From: Rhizobium sp. Root708
GTDB taxonomy: Bacteria > Pseudomonadota > Alphaproteobacteria > Rhizobiales > Rhizobiaceae
Direction: 5' to 3'
Length of the DNA: 64,000 bases
Assembly: GCF_001429725.1 (NCBI RefSeq)
Contig: NZ_LMHV01000012.1
Coordinates: forward strand, 875-64,874
Shown: positions 35,241 to 43,947 of the stretch, in pieces
How the letters are laid out: every line of letters starts with the position of its first letter
Numbering within the stretch: the first letter of the stretch is position 1
The notes under the pieces: generated by a model
Database searches by the model: none
What the model was told of the DNA's origin: nothing
Seen by the model: the letters and a program-made list of their open reading frames with translations, nothing else
Translations under genes and position numbers: made by a program

Positions 35241-36752
35241 TCACGCGGCAATGCCGGCCATCATCAGGCCGAGGGTCTGTTCACCGGCATCGGGCGTCTT
35301 CTCGCCGACCACGTGGCCGGCAAACATGACAAGGATACGGTCGGAAAGGGCGCGAATTTCGTCGAGTTCGACGGACACGAGCAGGATTGCCTTGCCCGCA
35401 TCGCGCATCTCGATGATGCGGCGATGGATGAACTCGATGGCGCCGATATCGACTCCGCGCGTCGGCTGACCGATAATCAGCGCCGTCGGATCGCGTTCGA
35501 TCTCGCGGGCGACGACGATCTTCTGCTGATTGCCGCCGGAGAAATTCGCCGTCTTCAGGCGCGGGTTCGGCGGGCGGATGTCGTATTTTTCGATCTTCTC
35601 CATCGCGTCCTTGCGGATCGCCTCGAGATCGAGCAGCGGTCCCTTGCTGTAGGCCGAATTGCGATGGTAGCCGAGCACCGAGTTCTCATACTCTTCAAAC
35701 TTCAGCACGAGGCCCATGTGGTGGCGGTCCTCGGGGATATGCGCAAGGCCGAGTTCGCGCAGGCGCGCGGGGTCGGCCTTGTCGATCGGCTGGCCGTCGA
35801 GGAAAATCTCGCCGGAATGCGGCTTGCGGATACCGGCGATGGCTTCCAGGAGCTCCGACTGGCCGTTGCCGGCAACCCCGGCAACCCCGACGATCTCGCC
35901 GGCCCTGACGTCGAACGAGACATTGTCGACCATGACGACGCCACGGTCGTCCTTCACCGTCAGATTGCGAACGGAGAGGATGACCTTGCCCGGACTGGAC
36001 TCGCCCTTCTGCACGCGCAGCAATACGCGCCGTCCGACCATCAGTTCAGCAAGCTCTTCCACGGTCGTTTCAGCCGTCTTGCGGGTCGCGACCATTTCGC
36101 CGCGCCGCATCACCGACACCGTATCGGTGATCGCCATGATCTCGCGCAGCTTGTGAGTGATGAGAATGACGGTCTTGCCCTGATCGCGCAGCACGCCGAG
36201 AATCTTGAATAGATGGTCGGCTTCGGCTGGCGTCAGAACGCCGGTCGGCTCGTCGAGGATGAGGATTTCGGCGCCGCGATACATCGCCTTCAGGATTTCG
36301 ACGCGCTGCTGCAGGCCGACCGGGAGCTGCTCGATCAGCGCATCCGGGTTGACCTCGAGGCCGTATTCCTTCTCGAGCCGCTTCAGTTCGGCGCGGGTCG
36401 ATGCCACGCCCTTGGCGAGCAAGGCTCCGCCCTCGGCACCGAGCATGATGTTCTCGAGCACCGTGAAATTATCAACAAGCATGAAGTGCTGATGCACCAT
36501 GCCGATACCTGTGGCGATCGCCGCTTGGCTGTCCTTGATCGTCACGGCCTGGCCGTTGACCCGGATCTCGCCCTGGTCAGCGTGGTAGAAACCGTAGATG
36601 ATCGACATCAACGTCGATTTTCCGGCTCCGTTCTCTCCGATGATGCCGTGGATCGTGCCTTTGGCGACGGTGAGGTTGATGTCTTTGTTGGCGTGGACGG
36701 CACCGAATTTCTTGTCGATGCCCACAAGTTCGATAGCAGGCGTGTCAGTCAC
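35241..36752 (-). CDS. Nucleoside ABC transporter ATP-binding protein (two ABC domains)
   Basis: A 503-residue ATPase of the sugar/nucleoside type with two nucleotide-binding domains. The first has Walker A GENGAGKSTLMS and signature LPVGLQQRVEILKAM; the second has the usual degenerate Walker A (GVAGNGQSELLEAI) and signature FSGGNQQKIVVAREI. It starts with GTG at 36752 after CTGGAG, seven bases away. It lies 70 bp after the binding-protein gene, with a strong stem-loop in the gap. Confidence 0.93.
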   Translation of the reverse strand: MTDTPAIELVGIDKKFGAVHANKDINLTVAKGTIHGIIGENGAGKSTLMSIIYGFYHADQGEIRVNGQAVTIKDSQAAIATGIGMVHQHFMLVDNFTVLENIMLGAEGGALLAKGVASTRAELKRLEKEYGLEVNPDALIEQLPVGLQQRVEILKAMYRGAEILILDEPTGVLTPAEADHLFKILGVLRDQGKTVILITHKLREIMAITDTVSVMRRGEMVATRKTAETTVEELAELMVGRRVLLRVQKGESSPGKVILSVRNLTVKDDRGVVMVDNVSFDVRAGEIVGVAGVAGNGQSELLEAIAGIRKPHSGEIFLDGQPIDKADPARLRELGLAHIPEDRHHMGLVLKFEEYENSVLGYHRNSAYSKGPLLDLEAIRKDAMEKIEKYDIRPPNPRLKTANFSGGNQQKIVVAREIERDPTALIIGQPTRGVDIGAIEFIHRRIIEMRDAGKAILLVSVELDEIRALSDRILVMFAGHVVGEKTPDAGEQTLGLMMAGIAA

Positions 36753-36773
36753 AGCAGGCTCCAGATACGAAAA

Positions 36774-36807
36774 GGGCGTACGGCGAAATCAAATTCGCCA
36801 TACGCCC
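36774..36807 (-). terminator. Intercistronic stem-loop after the BMP binding-protein gene
   Basis: GGGCGTACGGCGAA (36774-36787) and TTCGCCATACGCCC (36794-36807) pair over 14 positions with one mismatch and a 6-base loop, 16 bases after the binding-protein stop. No T-run follows in the direction of transcription. The position is typical of elements that stabilise binding-protein mRNA or partly stop transcription before transporter genes. Confidence 0.65.
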
Positions 36808-36822
36808 AATTTCAGGCGCGGA

Positions 36823-37815
36823 TCACTTCGGGCAGGCGTTGTCCGATGTGTAATCGTGAACCTTGACGGTTCCTGCGATGATGTCGGCCTTGGCCTTTTC
36901 GACGGCTGCCAGCATTTCAGGCGTGATGAGGGCCTTGTTGTGCTCGTCGATAGCAGCCGAGACGCCGTCTTCCTTGACGCCGAGCGACTGTACGCCACCG
37001 GTGAACTTGTCAGCCTTGGTGTCGGCGTAAGCATTGTAGACAGCGAGGTCGACGCGCTTGACCATCGAGGTCAGGACCGAGCCCGGATGCAGGTAATTCT
37101 GGTTCGAATCGACGCCGATCGAGAATTTCTTGTTGTCGGCTGCGGTCTGCAGAACGCCGAGACCCGTTGCGCCGGCTGCCGCGTAGATCACGTCAGCGCC
37201 CTGGTCGATCTGGTTCTTGGTGAGTTCGCCACCGCGCACCGGGTCGTTCCAGGCGGCACCGGTCGTGCCGGTCATGTTCTGGAACACTTCCATCTTGGCA
37301 TTGGCGGCGCGCGCGCCCTGCTCGTAGCCGCACTCGAACTTGCGGATCAGCGGAATGTCCATGCCGCCGACGAAGCCGACCTTGCCGGTCTTCGACGCCA
37401 TGCCGGCGAGAACGCCGACGAGGTAGGAACCTTCTTCTTCCTTGTAGACCACCGAGCGAACATTCGGCTTGTCGACGACGGCGTCAACGATGATGAACTT
37501 GGTGTCGGGGAATTCGGCCGCAACCTTTTCGATTGCCGAGGTCCAGGCGAACGAGACGGCGACAACCGGGTTGAAGCCGCGGCTTGCGAAGTTGCGAATT
37601 GCCTGCTCACCCTGCGTATCACCGGTGGGCTCGAAATCGCGATAAGCGATACCGGTTTCCTTCTTGAACTTTTCCGCGCCGTTGTAGGCGGCTTCGTTGA
37701 AAGACTTATCGAACTTCCCGCCGGTGCCATAGACGAGAGCTGGCTTGACGTCGGCGGCCAGCGCCGTCGTGGACATGGCAGCCACGGCGAGGAGAGTCAG
37801 AAGGGATTTTTTCAT
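36823..37815 (-). CDS. BMP-family nucleoside-binding lipoprotein-like periplasmic protein
   Basis: A 330-residue ABC binding protein of the Bmp/PnrA family, which bind purine and pyrimidine nucleosides. It has a signal peptide (MKKSLLTLLAVAAMSTTALA, cleavage before ADVKPA) without a lipobox, so it is periplasmic. Family features: GGKFDKSFNEAAYNGAEKF, FIIVDAVVDKPNVRSVVYKEEEGSYLVGVLAG and DVIYAAAGATGLGVLQTA. ATG 37815 is used because it starts a normal signal sequence; a frame to 37875 adds an atypical extension. First gene of the transport-salvage operon that runs through deoA. Confidence 0.94.
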   Translation of the reverse strand: MKKSLLTLLAVAAMSTTALAADVKPALVYGTGGKFDKSFNEAAYNGAEKFKKETGIAYRDFEPTGDTQGEQAIRNFASRGFNPVVAVSFAWTSAIEKVAAEFPDTKFIIVDAVVDKPNVRSVVYKEEEGSYLVGVLAGMASKTGKVGFVGGMDIPLIRKFECGYEQGARAANAKMEVFQNMTGTTGAAWNDPVRGGELTKNQIDQGADVIYAAAGATGLGVLQTAADNKKFSIGVDSNQNYLHPGSVLTSMVKRVDLAVYNAYADTKADKFTGGVQSLGVKEDGVSAAIDEHNKALITPEMLAAVEKAKADIIAGTVKVHDYTSDNACPK

Positions 37816-37949
37816 GAGTTGCAGCCCTGTTGTTTCTATTTGTTTGGGTCCTCCCGCAAGCCCGTTTTCAGGCATGTCTGCGGAACCACCGACCTCCCCC
37901 GAGGCCTGGCTTGCCGCATCCTTGCATGGCTCAAAAAAAAATTCACGAG

Positions 37950-37973
37950 AAATTTTTCGGCTGGTAAAAATTT
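37950..37973. promoter_or_regulatory. AT-rich perfect inverted repeat ahead of the nucleoside transporter operon
   Basis: AAATTTTT (37950-37957) and AAAAATTT (37966-37973) with an 8-base GC-rich spacer, 135 bases upstream of the binding-protein start. A run of nine A residues at 37933-37941 lies beside it. It could be an operator or an upstream activating AT element. Confidence 0.4.
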
Positions 37974-38098
37974 GCCGAGAATGCCGAAAATCGTCTCACA
38001 CGAGCTTATTTTTGTTCAGAATCGCCCACTGGTTGCGGTTTTTCTATACATATTAGCCAAAGCAGCGACGCGGCGGGATTTCATGCAACTGGGCTTCT

Positions 38099-38416
38099 TC
38101 AGGCGGCGAAACGGCCCGCGAGTGGCAGCTTCTTGTAGCCGACCATCCACAATAGCAGCGACAGGACCAGGAACACCGCGAAAGCCGGTTGGAGCATCAG
38201 CCATTGGAAGGCGAGCGTATAGAAACGCGGATGAACATAGTAGGAAATCGATGACTGCAGATCCTGCAACGACGTTGCGTTGAGATCTTCCCACGCCTCT
38301 CCCATCGACGTTATCACCACGGACGAAGCGGCGACGGACTGGATGGAATCGATCGTTCCGGCGATCACGGCAACGGCCAGGGCAACAAGACTTGCCAAAC
38401 GCAATAGGAAACGCAT
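38099..38416 (-). CDS. Small hypothetical membrane protein, 105 residues
   Basis: Two membrane segments are visible: residues about 5-30 (LLRLASLVALAVAVIAGTI) and about 68-92 (LMLQPAFAVFLVLSLLLWMVG), separated by a soluble loop with YYVHPRFY, and a short basic tail (YKKLPLAGRFAA). The arrangement resembles conserved small transmembrane proteins of rhizobia of unknown role. It lies about 280 bp upstream of the nucleoside transporter operon on the same strand but is separated from it by a likely promoter region. Confidence 0.7.
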   Translation of the reverse strand: MRFLLRLASLVALAVAVIAGTIDSIQSVAASSVVITSMGEAWEDLNATSLQDLQSSISYYVHPRFYTLAFQWLMLQPAFAVFLVLSLLLWMVGYKKLPLAGRFAA

Positions 38417-38566
38417 CGATCACTCCGGCCATTCAACATCGCGACGCCGCCTGCTTCAGCGAGGATTTTCCAGCTTGCACAGGACGTAGAGGCCTGCAAG
38501 CGAAACTGCAAACGGCGGCTTCCACGCACTTTTGCTGGAAGAAGTCAAAAAACTGTTAGATTTAGG

Positions 38567-38595
38567 TTGATCGCGGAAAATTCATCGGTATATAT
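38567..38595 (+). promoter_or_regulatory. Candidate sigma-70 promoter of tRNA-Ser
   Basis: TTGATC (38567-38572) and TATATA (38589-38594) are 16 bases apart and would start RNA about 40 bases before the tRNA. The match to rhizobial housekeeping promoters is reasonable but not tested. Confidence 0.4.
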
Positions 38596-38641
38596 CGCGC
38601 CGTTCCAACGATTTGCGTTTCGCGACGCAGATCAAGCAGCA

Positions 38642-38731
38642 GGACAGGTGGCCGAGTGGTTTAAGGCGCACGCCTGGAACGCGTGTGTACGTGAAAGCGT
38701 ACCGTGGGTTCGAATCCCACCTTGTCCGCCA
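38642..38731 (+). tRNA. tRNA-Ser (anticodon GGA)
   Basis: A 90-base class II tRNA. The acceptor arms GGACAGG and CTTGTCC pair with one G-T wobble, the CCA end is encoded (38729-38731), the D-arm begins GGCCGAGTGG, the anticodon arm CACGC-CTGGAAC-GCGTG carries GGA, the long variable arm (GTACGTGAAAGCGTAC) is typical of serine tRNAs, and the T-arm is GTGGGTTCGAATCCCAC. It reads UCC and UCU codons. Confidence 0.97.
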
Positions 38732-38817
38732 TTTTCCAAACCAGAATAATGCTAATCGTTTTCGGGCTTCGCCCAGTGCGAAGCGCCGGCAAATCGCGCC
38801 TCGACAGGCTTCCATTG

Positions 38818-38852
38818 AAAAACCCGCCGCATGCTGTCGCGCACGGCGGGTT
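38818..38852 (-). terminator. Rho-independent terminator of the glycine-zipper protein gene
   Basis: AACCCGCCG (38821-38829) and CGGCGGGTT (38844-38852) form a perfect 9-bp stem with a 14-base loop; on the minus strand it is followed by a run of T residues. It lies 38 bases after the minus-strand stop at 38890. Confidence 0.75.
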
Positions 38853-38889
38853 CAAATCGAATTATCTCAGAACGCGCTCCAGGTGCCGG

Positions 38890-39243
38890 TTAGCGGCAGA
38901 CGCGCATGCTTTCCATGTGCCAGCCGCCGTCATAGGCGTTCGGTACCTGACGATCCTCGAACCAGCAGCGCGGCGGCGGCGGTGGGGGCGGCGGGTCGAT
39001 GTAGCGCGGACCACGGTCGTTGGCGATCGAACCGGCGATCAGCCCGCCGATGACGCCGGCAGCCAGGCCACCGGCGATGGCTGCGCCCGTATTGTCGTGG
39101 TGATGCCTGCGCTGGGGCGGCGGGGGCGGATAGTCGCCATAGGGCGGACGACGCCACTCTTGGGCCGCGGCCGGCGCAGCCGTTGCGACGAGGCTGCTGG
39201 CAGCCAGTGCAGCCGCAATCGTGGACAACAGTATCTTCTTCAT
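38890..39243 (-). CDS. Secreted or envelope glycine-zipper protein, 117 residues
   Basis: A signal peptide (MKKILLSTIAAALAASSLVATAAPAAAQ) is followed by a proline/histidine-rich stretch (PPPPPQRRHHH), a glycine-zipper membrane hairpin (AAIAGGLAAGVIGGLIAGSIAN) and a second eight-proline run before a C-terminal domain with two cysteines (RCWFEDRQV...SMRVCR), which may form a disulfide. Glycine-zipper proteins of this layout sit in the envelope of rhizobia; the role is unknown. ATG 39243 is favoured over 39246 by the GGAG spacing. A clear terminator follows. Confidence 0.75.
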   Translation of the reverse strand: MKKILLSTIAAALAASSLVATAAPAAAQEWRRPPYGDYPPPPPQRRHHHDNTGAAIAGGLAAGVIGGLIAGSIANDRGPRYIDPPPPPPPPRCWFEDRQVPNAYDGGWHMESMRVCR

Positions 39244-39424
39244 CATGTCTCCAGTTGAGATTAAGCCAGGGCCCAACCCGTTGGTAGGTCACACCGCTGC
39301 GCTTAACGGTTCATGAACGATATAAGCCGCCCGACGGTGGCTCTTACGCACCGCGACGCTTTGCCACCACTCTCCGACGAGATTGGGGCAATATGAAAAA
39401 CCTGCTGCTGATAGGACTTTTGGC

Positions 39425-40729
39425 CTAGACGAGCACTTCCTGATCGACGCGATCTTCCGTTCCGAAGAACTTCAGGTAACGCTGGACCTCGGCCGGGTCG
39501 CCGGTCGCCTTTTGCGGATTGTCCGAGAGCTTGACCGCAGGCCTCCCGTTGGCGTCGCTGACCTTGCAGACGATGGAGATCGGGTTCAGCCCGGAGATCT
39601 CGGTCGGTGCGCAGCCGGCAAAGTCGTTGGTGAGGTTGGTGCCCCAGCCGAAGCTCATCCGCACCTTGCCCTCGAAATGCTTGTAGGTGTCGATGATGGC
39701 ATCGACATCCAGCCCGTCGGAGAAGATCAGCAGCTTCTGGCGCGGATCACGACCCATCTTCTTCCACCAGGCGACGATCTTCTCGCCACCTTCGATCGGC
39801 GGCGCGCTGTCCGGCCGGAAGCCGGTCCAATCGGCGACCCATTCGGGCGCGTCGCGCAGGAAGGCGGTCGTGCCGAATGCATCCGGAAGGACGATCAGCA
39901 GATTTCCGCCATAGAGCTTGTTCCAGTCCCGCAACACCTTGTAGGGTGAATTGCGCAGCTCTTCGTCGGTCTGGGCAAGGGCTGCGGCAACCATCGGCAG
40001 CTCGTGGGCGTTCGTGCCCACGGCTTCGAGATCGGAGTCCATTGCGAGCAGGACGTTGCTGGTGCCGGTAAAGGCCGGACCGATGCCTTCCTTCAGCGCC
40101 TCGACGCACCAGCGCTGCCACAGGAAGCTGTGGCGGCGGCGCGTACCGAAGTCGGAGATGCGCAGGCCCGGCAGTTCGCGCAGCCGCTCGACCTTCTCCC
40201 ACATCCGCGCCTTGGCGCGGGCGTAGAGCACATCGAGCGTAAACGGTCCAAGCGCCTTCATGGCGGTGCGCGAGCGCAACTCATTGATGATGGCAAGCGC
40301 CGGGATTTCCCACATGGTCGTGTCCTTCCACGAACCGTGGAAGTCGAGCACATATTGGCCGTCGCGCTTCGACAGCTCGTATTCAGGCAGCTGGAAATGC
40401 GAAAGCCAGGCGAGAAATTCGGGCTCGAAGATCTGCGCGCGTCCGTAAAAGCTGTTACCAGCCAGCCAGATCGTCTCTTTCTTGGAGAGCCGCAGCGAAC
40501 GCGCGTGGTCGAGCTGCTCGCGCAGTTCGCCCTCATCGATCTCTTCTGCCAGCCGTACGCGCTTGGTCCGGTTGATCAGCGTGAAGGTTGCGTTGGCATC
40601 CGGATAGAGCTTCCAGATCATCTGCAGCATGAGCAGCTTGTAGAAGTCCGTGTCGATCAGGCTGCGAACAATCGGATCGAGCTTCCAGGTGTGGTTATAA
40701 ACGCGCCTTGCGATATCGGTCTTGGCCAT
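39425..40729 (-). CDS. pncB: Nicotinate phosphoribosyltransferase
   Basis: A 434-residue enzyme of NAD salvage that joins nicotinate to PRPP with ATP use. Typical regions: [32 protein letters not shown] at the start, [23 protein letters not shown] with the site near the phosphorylated histidine, [63 protein letters not shown]. It is transcribed alone on the minus strand, downstream of the 116-residue protein gene. Confidence 0.95.
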   Translation of the reverse strand: MAKTDIARRVYNHTWKLDPIVRSLIDTDFYKLLMLQMIWKLYPDANATFTLINRTKRVRLAEEIDEGELREQLDHARSLRLSKKETIWLAGNSFYGRAQIFEPEFLAWLSHFQLPEYELSKRDGQYVLDFHGSWKDTTMWEIPALAIINELRSRTAMKALGPFTLDVLYARAKARMWEKVERLRELPGLRISDFGTRRRHSFLWQRWCVEALKEGIGPAFTGTSNVLLAMDSDLEAVGTNAHELPMVAAALAQTDEELRNSPYKVLRDWNKLYGGNLLIVLPDAFGTTAFLRDAPEWVADWTGFRPDSAPPIEGGEKIVAWWKKMGRDPRQKLLIFSDGLDVDAIIDTYKHFEGKVRMSFGWGTNLTNDFAGCAPTEISGLNPISIVCKVSDANGRPAVKLSDNPQKATGDPAEVQRYLKFFGTEDRVDQEVLV

Positions 40730-40841
40730 GAACTCCGCCCATTCCCGAACCAGGCATATGCGTCATAAGCCCACGCACGAAGACCGGCTCGTGCGCTTCT
40801 TATCGAAAAATCAGCCGGTAAAGTCCAGCGCAAACAGAAGA

Positions 40842-40869
40842 ACACCCTGCCGGCTGTCCGACAGGGTGT
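40842..40869 (-). terminator. Possible terminator of the 116-residue protein gene
   Basis: ACACCCTG (40842-40849) and CAGGGTGT (40862-40869) form an 8-bp stem with an inner CGG/CCG pair; on the minus strand TCTTCTGTTTG follows. It lies about 30 bases after the stop at 40901. Confidence 0.5.
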
Positions 40870-40900
40870 CTGGTGGTGACCGCCTTGATCCGCCCCGTTC

Positions 40901-41251
40901 TTATTGTGCAGGCGTCTTCGGCGGTGCCGGCGCGGTATTCGTAGCCGCAGGCTGAGACTGCGTTTCGGTCGGAACAGCGTTGCCGTTCTGCACTGCCGGC
41001 GATGGCGGCGGCGCCGGCTGCTCCGACTGCATCTGCTGTCCGGGCTGCTGCGGAGCAACGTCCGCTGCTTCCTTCTTGCCCCAGATCTCCACAGGGATCC
41101 AAACGATGAAGGCAAGCACCAGAGCTGCGAGCAGGACCACGAGAATGCGCGTGCCTGAACGGCCCTGCTTCGCGTTCACAGGTGAAATCGTCTCCTCGGC
41201 GTGAAGCTTTTTGTCTGCTTCTTCCCAGCGCGTTTCCGTCTGGTGAGCCAT
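40901..41251 (-). CDS. Hypothetical single-pass membrane protein, 116 residues
   Basis: A charged cytosolic N-terminus (TRWEEADKKLHAEETISPVNAKQ), one membrane helix at about residues 36-56 (ILVVLLAALVLAFIVWIPVEIW) and a periplasmic tail rich in proline, glutamine and alanine (QQPGQQMQSEQPAPPPSP), which is probably unstructured. No family is recognised. It stands alone between ghrA-like and pncB, with a likely terminator behind it. Confidence 0.7.
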   Translation of the reverse strand: MAHQTETRWEEADKKLHAEETISPVNAKQGRSGTRILVVLLAALVLAFIVWIPVEIWGKKEAADVAPQQPGQQMQSEQPAPPPSPAVQNGNAVPTETQSQPAATNTAPAPPKTPAQ

Positions 41252-41341
41252 GCTTTTCTCCTTCCGATGTCGCGCGAGCCATCATCGGCCCGGCAACTCA
41301 TCTCGAAGGAAAACGAACGGCAAGCAGCATGGTTCCTGCCG

Positions 41342-42301
41342 TCAGTAGCCGCGCTGCCGGTCAACGACGAACTGCAGCGGCTCGCCACCCTCGTGGCGGG
41401 CGATCTGGCGCTCGACGTGCCGGAAGAGGGCGGTTTCGTCGGACACGGCCGCATCGTGCGGCGTGATGAACACGTTCTCCAACCCCCAGAGCGGATCGTC
41501 GGAGGCAAGCGGTTCCACCGCGAAGACGTCGATCGACGCGCCGCCGAGCACGCCGCCCTCAATGGCGACGACGATGTCCGATTGCACCTGGCTCTTGCCA
41601 CGACCGGCATTGATGAACACAGGTTTGCCGAGCGCACCGCCCTGCCGCAGCTTCGAAAACAGCGCCGCGTTGTAGAAGCCTGTTGTCTCCGGCGTCAGCG
41701 GCAGCAGGCCGACGAGGAAATCGGTCTTTGCGAGGAATTCATCGAGCTGCCCGGCATCGAACGTCTCGACGCCGTCGATATCCTTGCGGCTGCGCGACCA
41801 TCCGATGACGTTGAAGCCCATGACCTTCAGCTTGTATGCCGCATCCTGCCCGAGCACGCCGAGGCCCATGATGCCGACGGTAATCTCTGACGCCTCGGGC
41901 GGAACTAGCTTTCCCCAGATGCGCGACCGCTGATCCTTGTCATGCTGATGCTGCTGGCGAAGATGCATCAGGCACTGCATCACCACCCATTCGCTCATTC
42001 GTGTCGTCAGGCTACGGTCGGAGAAGCGAACGATCGGGACGTCGGGCAAGCCCGGCAGGTTCATGAAGCTGTCGACGCCGGCGCCACCCGAGAAGATGAC
42101 CTTCAGATTGGGTGCACGGGTGAAGAGGTCCGCACCTGGCTTCCAGAGAAGCGCATAGTCGATACGGGTCAGGTCGCGATCCTTGTTCACAGGATCCGCG
42201 AGACTGATGCTGCCGCGATCCGGAAAGGCGGTTTTCAGGATGCGGGCAACGGTGTCAGGGTCGAACTTCAGGTCGACGAGAATGGGTGGCTTTGCGGACA
42301 T
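41342..42301 (-). CDS. ghrA: D-2-hydroxyacid dehydrogenase, GhrA-like (glyoxylate/hydroxypyruvate reductase A)
   Basis: A 319-residue NAD(P)-dependent enzyme. The nucleotide fold is marked by VGIMGLGVLGQDAAYKL; catalytic positions are in INAGRGKSQVQ (Arg), IDVFAVEPLASDDPLW (Glu) and ITPHDAAV (His). GhrA reduces glyoxylate and hydroxypyruvate. ATG 42301 gives a start like family members (MSAKPPILVDLKFD), 8 bp after the yejF stop, so it is likely the last gene of the yej operon; a longer frame overlaps yejF and is not used. Confidence 0.9.
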   Translation of the reverse strand: MSAKPPILVDLKFDPDTVARILKTAFPDRGSISLADPVNKDRDLTRIDYALLWKPGADLFTRAPNLKVIFSGGAGVDSFMNLPGLPDVPIVRFSDRSLTTRMSEWVVMQCLMHLRQQHQHDKDQRSRIWGKLVPPEASEITVGIMGLGVLGQDAAYKLKVMGFNVIGWSRSRKDIDGVETFDAGQLDEFLAKTDFLVGLLPLTPETTGFYNAALFSKLRQGGALGKPVFINAGRGKSQVQSDIVVAIEGGVLGGASIDVFAVEPLASDDPLWGLENVFITPHDAAVSDETALFRHVERQIARHEGGEPLQFVVDRQRGY

Positions 42302-42309
42302 GATCGTCT

Positions 42310-43947
42310 TTACTGTTGCACGGCGGGCGTCGGGACCGCCTCTATGTTGAAGGCGGCAGCCATCAGCGCCTTGGTATAGTCGTCCTTCGGCGCGCCGAAG
42401 ATATCGGCGGATGATCCCTGTTCGACGACCTTGCCGAAGCGCATGACGATGACATCGTTTGCCAGCGCCTTCACCACCTTCAGGTCGTGGCTGATGAAGA
42501 GATAGGCAAGATCGTGCTTCGTCTGCAGATCGCGCAGCAGATCGACAACCTGCGCCTGGACGCTCATGTCGAGCGCCGAGGTCGGTTCGTCCAGCATCAC
42601 GAAGCGGGGTTTCAGCACCATGGCGCGGGCAATGGCGATGCGCTGGCGCTGTCCACCGGAGAACTCGTGCGGATACCGCCACCGGGTTAGCGGATCGAGC
42701 CCGACTTCCTCGAGCGCCCAGCAGACGCGCTGGTCGCGCTCTTCGTAGGAGAGCGAGCGCTCATGCACCTTCAACCCCTCGGCGATGATATCGCCGACCG
42801 ACATGCGCGGGCTGAGCGAGCCGTAGGGATCCTGAAACACCACCTGCAACTGGTTGCGAAGCGGCCGCATCTCCGTAAATGAATAGTCGGCTATGTCCTT
42901 GCCGACGAAGCTGATCCGGCCCTGCGAGGAGATCAGCCGTGTCAGCGCAAGGCCAAGCGTCGTCTTGCCCGAACCGGATTCGCCGACGACGCCGAGCGTC
43001 TGTCCGGCACGCAGTTGCAGGTCGATGCCATCCACGGCCTTCACGTGATCGACAACCTTGCGCATCAGCCCTGATTTGATCGGGAACCAGACGCGGATAT
43101 CCGATCCCTGCATTACGATCGGCTTCGAGGCGTCCGCAACCGGCGGTTCGCCGCGCGGTTCGGAGGCGAGCAGATGCCTTGTGTACTCGTGCTGCGGATT
43201 GCGGAAGACCTCTTCCACGGTACCGGTCTCGACGATCTTGCCCTTGGTCATCACGCAGACCCGATCCGCGAACTTGCGCACGATCCCGAGGTCGTGGGTG
43301 ATGAACAGCATGGACATGCCATGCTGCCCCTTCAACTGCCGCAGAAGTTCGAGGATTTGCGCCTGCACGGTGACGTCGAGCGCGGTCGTCGGCTCGTCGG
43401 CAATCAGAAGCTCCGGCCGGTTGGCGAGCGCCATGGCAATCATCACGCGTTGCCGCTGCCCACCCGAGAGTTCGTGCGGATAGGCTTTCAACCGCTTTTC
43501 CGGCTCACGAATGCCGACCTGATTCAGCAATTCGAGTATCCGCTTGCGCGCCGCCTTTCCCGTGAGGCCCTGGTGGAGTTCGAGAATCTCGGCAATCTGC
43601 TTCTCGATCGAGTGCAGGGGGTTGAGCGAGGTCATCGGCTCCTGGAAGATCATCGTGACGTCGTTGCCGCGCACCTCGCGCAACGCCTTGTCGGATGCCT
43701 TCAGGAGGTCCTTGCCCTTGAACAGGATTTCGCCGGAGGGATGGCTCGCGGAGGGGTAGGGCAGCAAACGCAGGATCGAGTTGGCGGAGACCGATTTGCC
43801 CGAACCGGACTCACCGACCAGCGCCACCACCTCGCCCTTGCGGATATCGAAGGAGACGCGATCGACAGCCAGCGATGTTTCGCCGCTCTGATGAAATGCC
43901 ACCGAGAGATCGCGAACGGACAACAGTGTTTCGGCAGCGTCACTCAT
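42310..43947 (-). CDS. yejF: Peptide ABC transporter ATPase with two ABC domains, YejF-like
   Basis: A 545-residue fused DppD/DppF-type ATPase. Both halves keep Walker A ([13 protein letters not shown] and [13 protein letters not shown]), the signature [15 protein letters not shown] and [15 protein letters not shown], and Walker B with [11 protein letters not shown] and [11 protein letters not shown]. The fusion of two ATPases is the hallmark of YejF. It overlaps yejE by 4 bp and is followed by ghrA. Together the Yej proteins import oligopeptides (including microcin C in enterobacteria). Confidence 0.95.
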   Translation of the reverse strand: MSDAAETLLSVRDLSVAFHQSGETSLAVDRVSFDIRKGEVVALVGESGSGKSVSANSILRLLPYPSASHPSGEILFKGKDLLKASDKALREVRGNDVTMIFQEPMTSLNPLHSIEKQIAEILELHQGLTGKAARKRILELLNQVGIREPEKRLKAYPHELSGGQRQRVMIAMALANRPELLIADEPTTALDVTVQAQILELLRQLKGQHGMSMLFITHDLGIVRKFADRVCVMTKGKIVETGTVEEVFRNPQHEYTRHLLASEPRGEPPVADASKPIVMQGSDIRVWFPIKSGLMRKVVDHVKAVDGIDLQLRAGQTLGVVGESGSGKTTLGLALTRLISSQGRISFVGKDIADYSFTEMRPLRNQLQVVFQDPYGSLSPRMSVGDIIAEGLKVHERSLSYEERDQRVCWALEEVGLDPLTRWRYPHEFSGGQRQRIAIARAMVLKPRFVMLDEPTSALDMSVQAQVVDLLRDLQTKHDLAYLFISHDLKVVKALANDVIVMRFGKVVEQGSSADIFGAPKDDYTKALMAAAFNIEAVPTPAVQQ

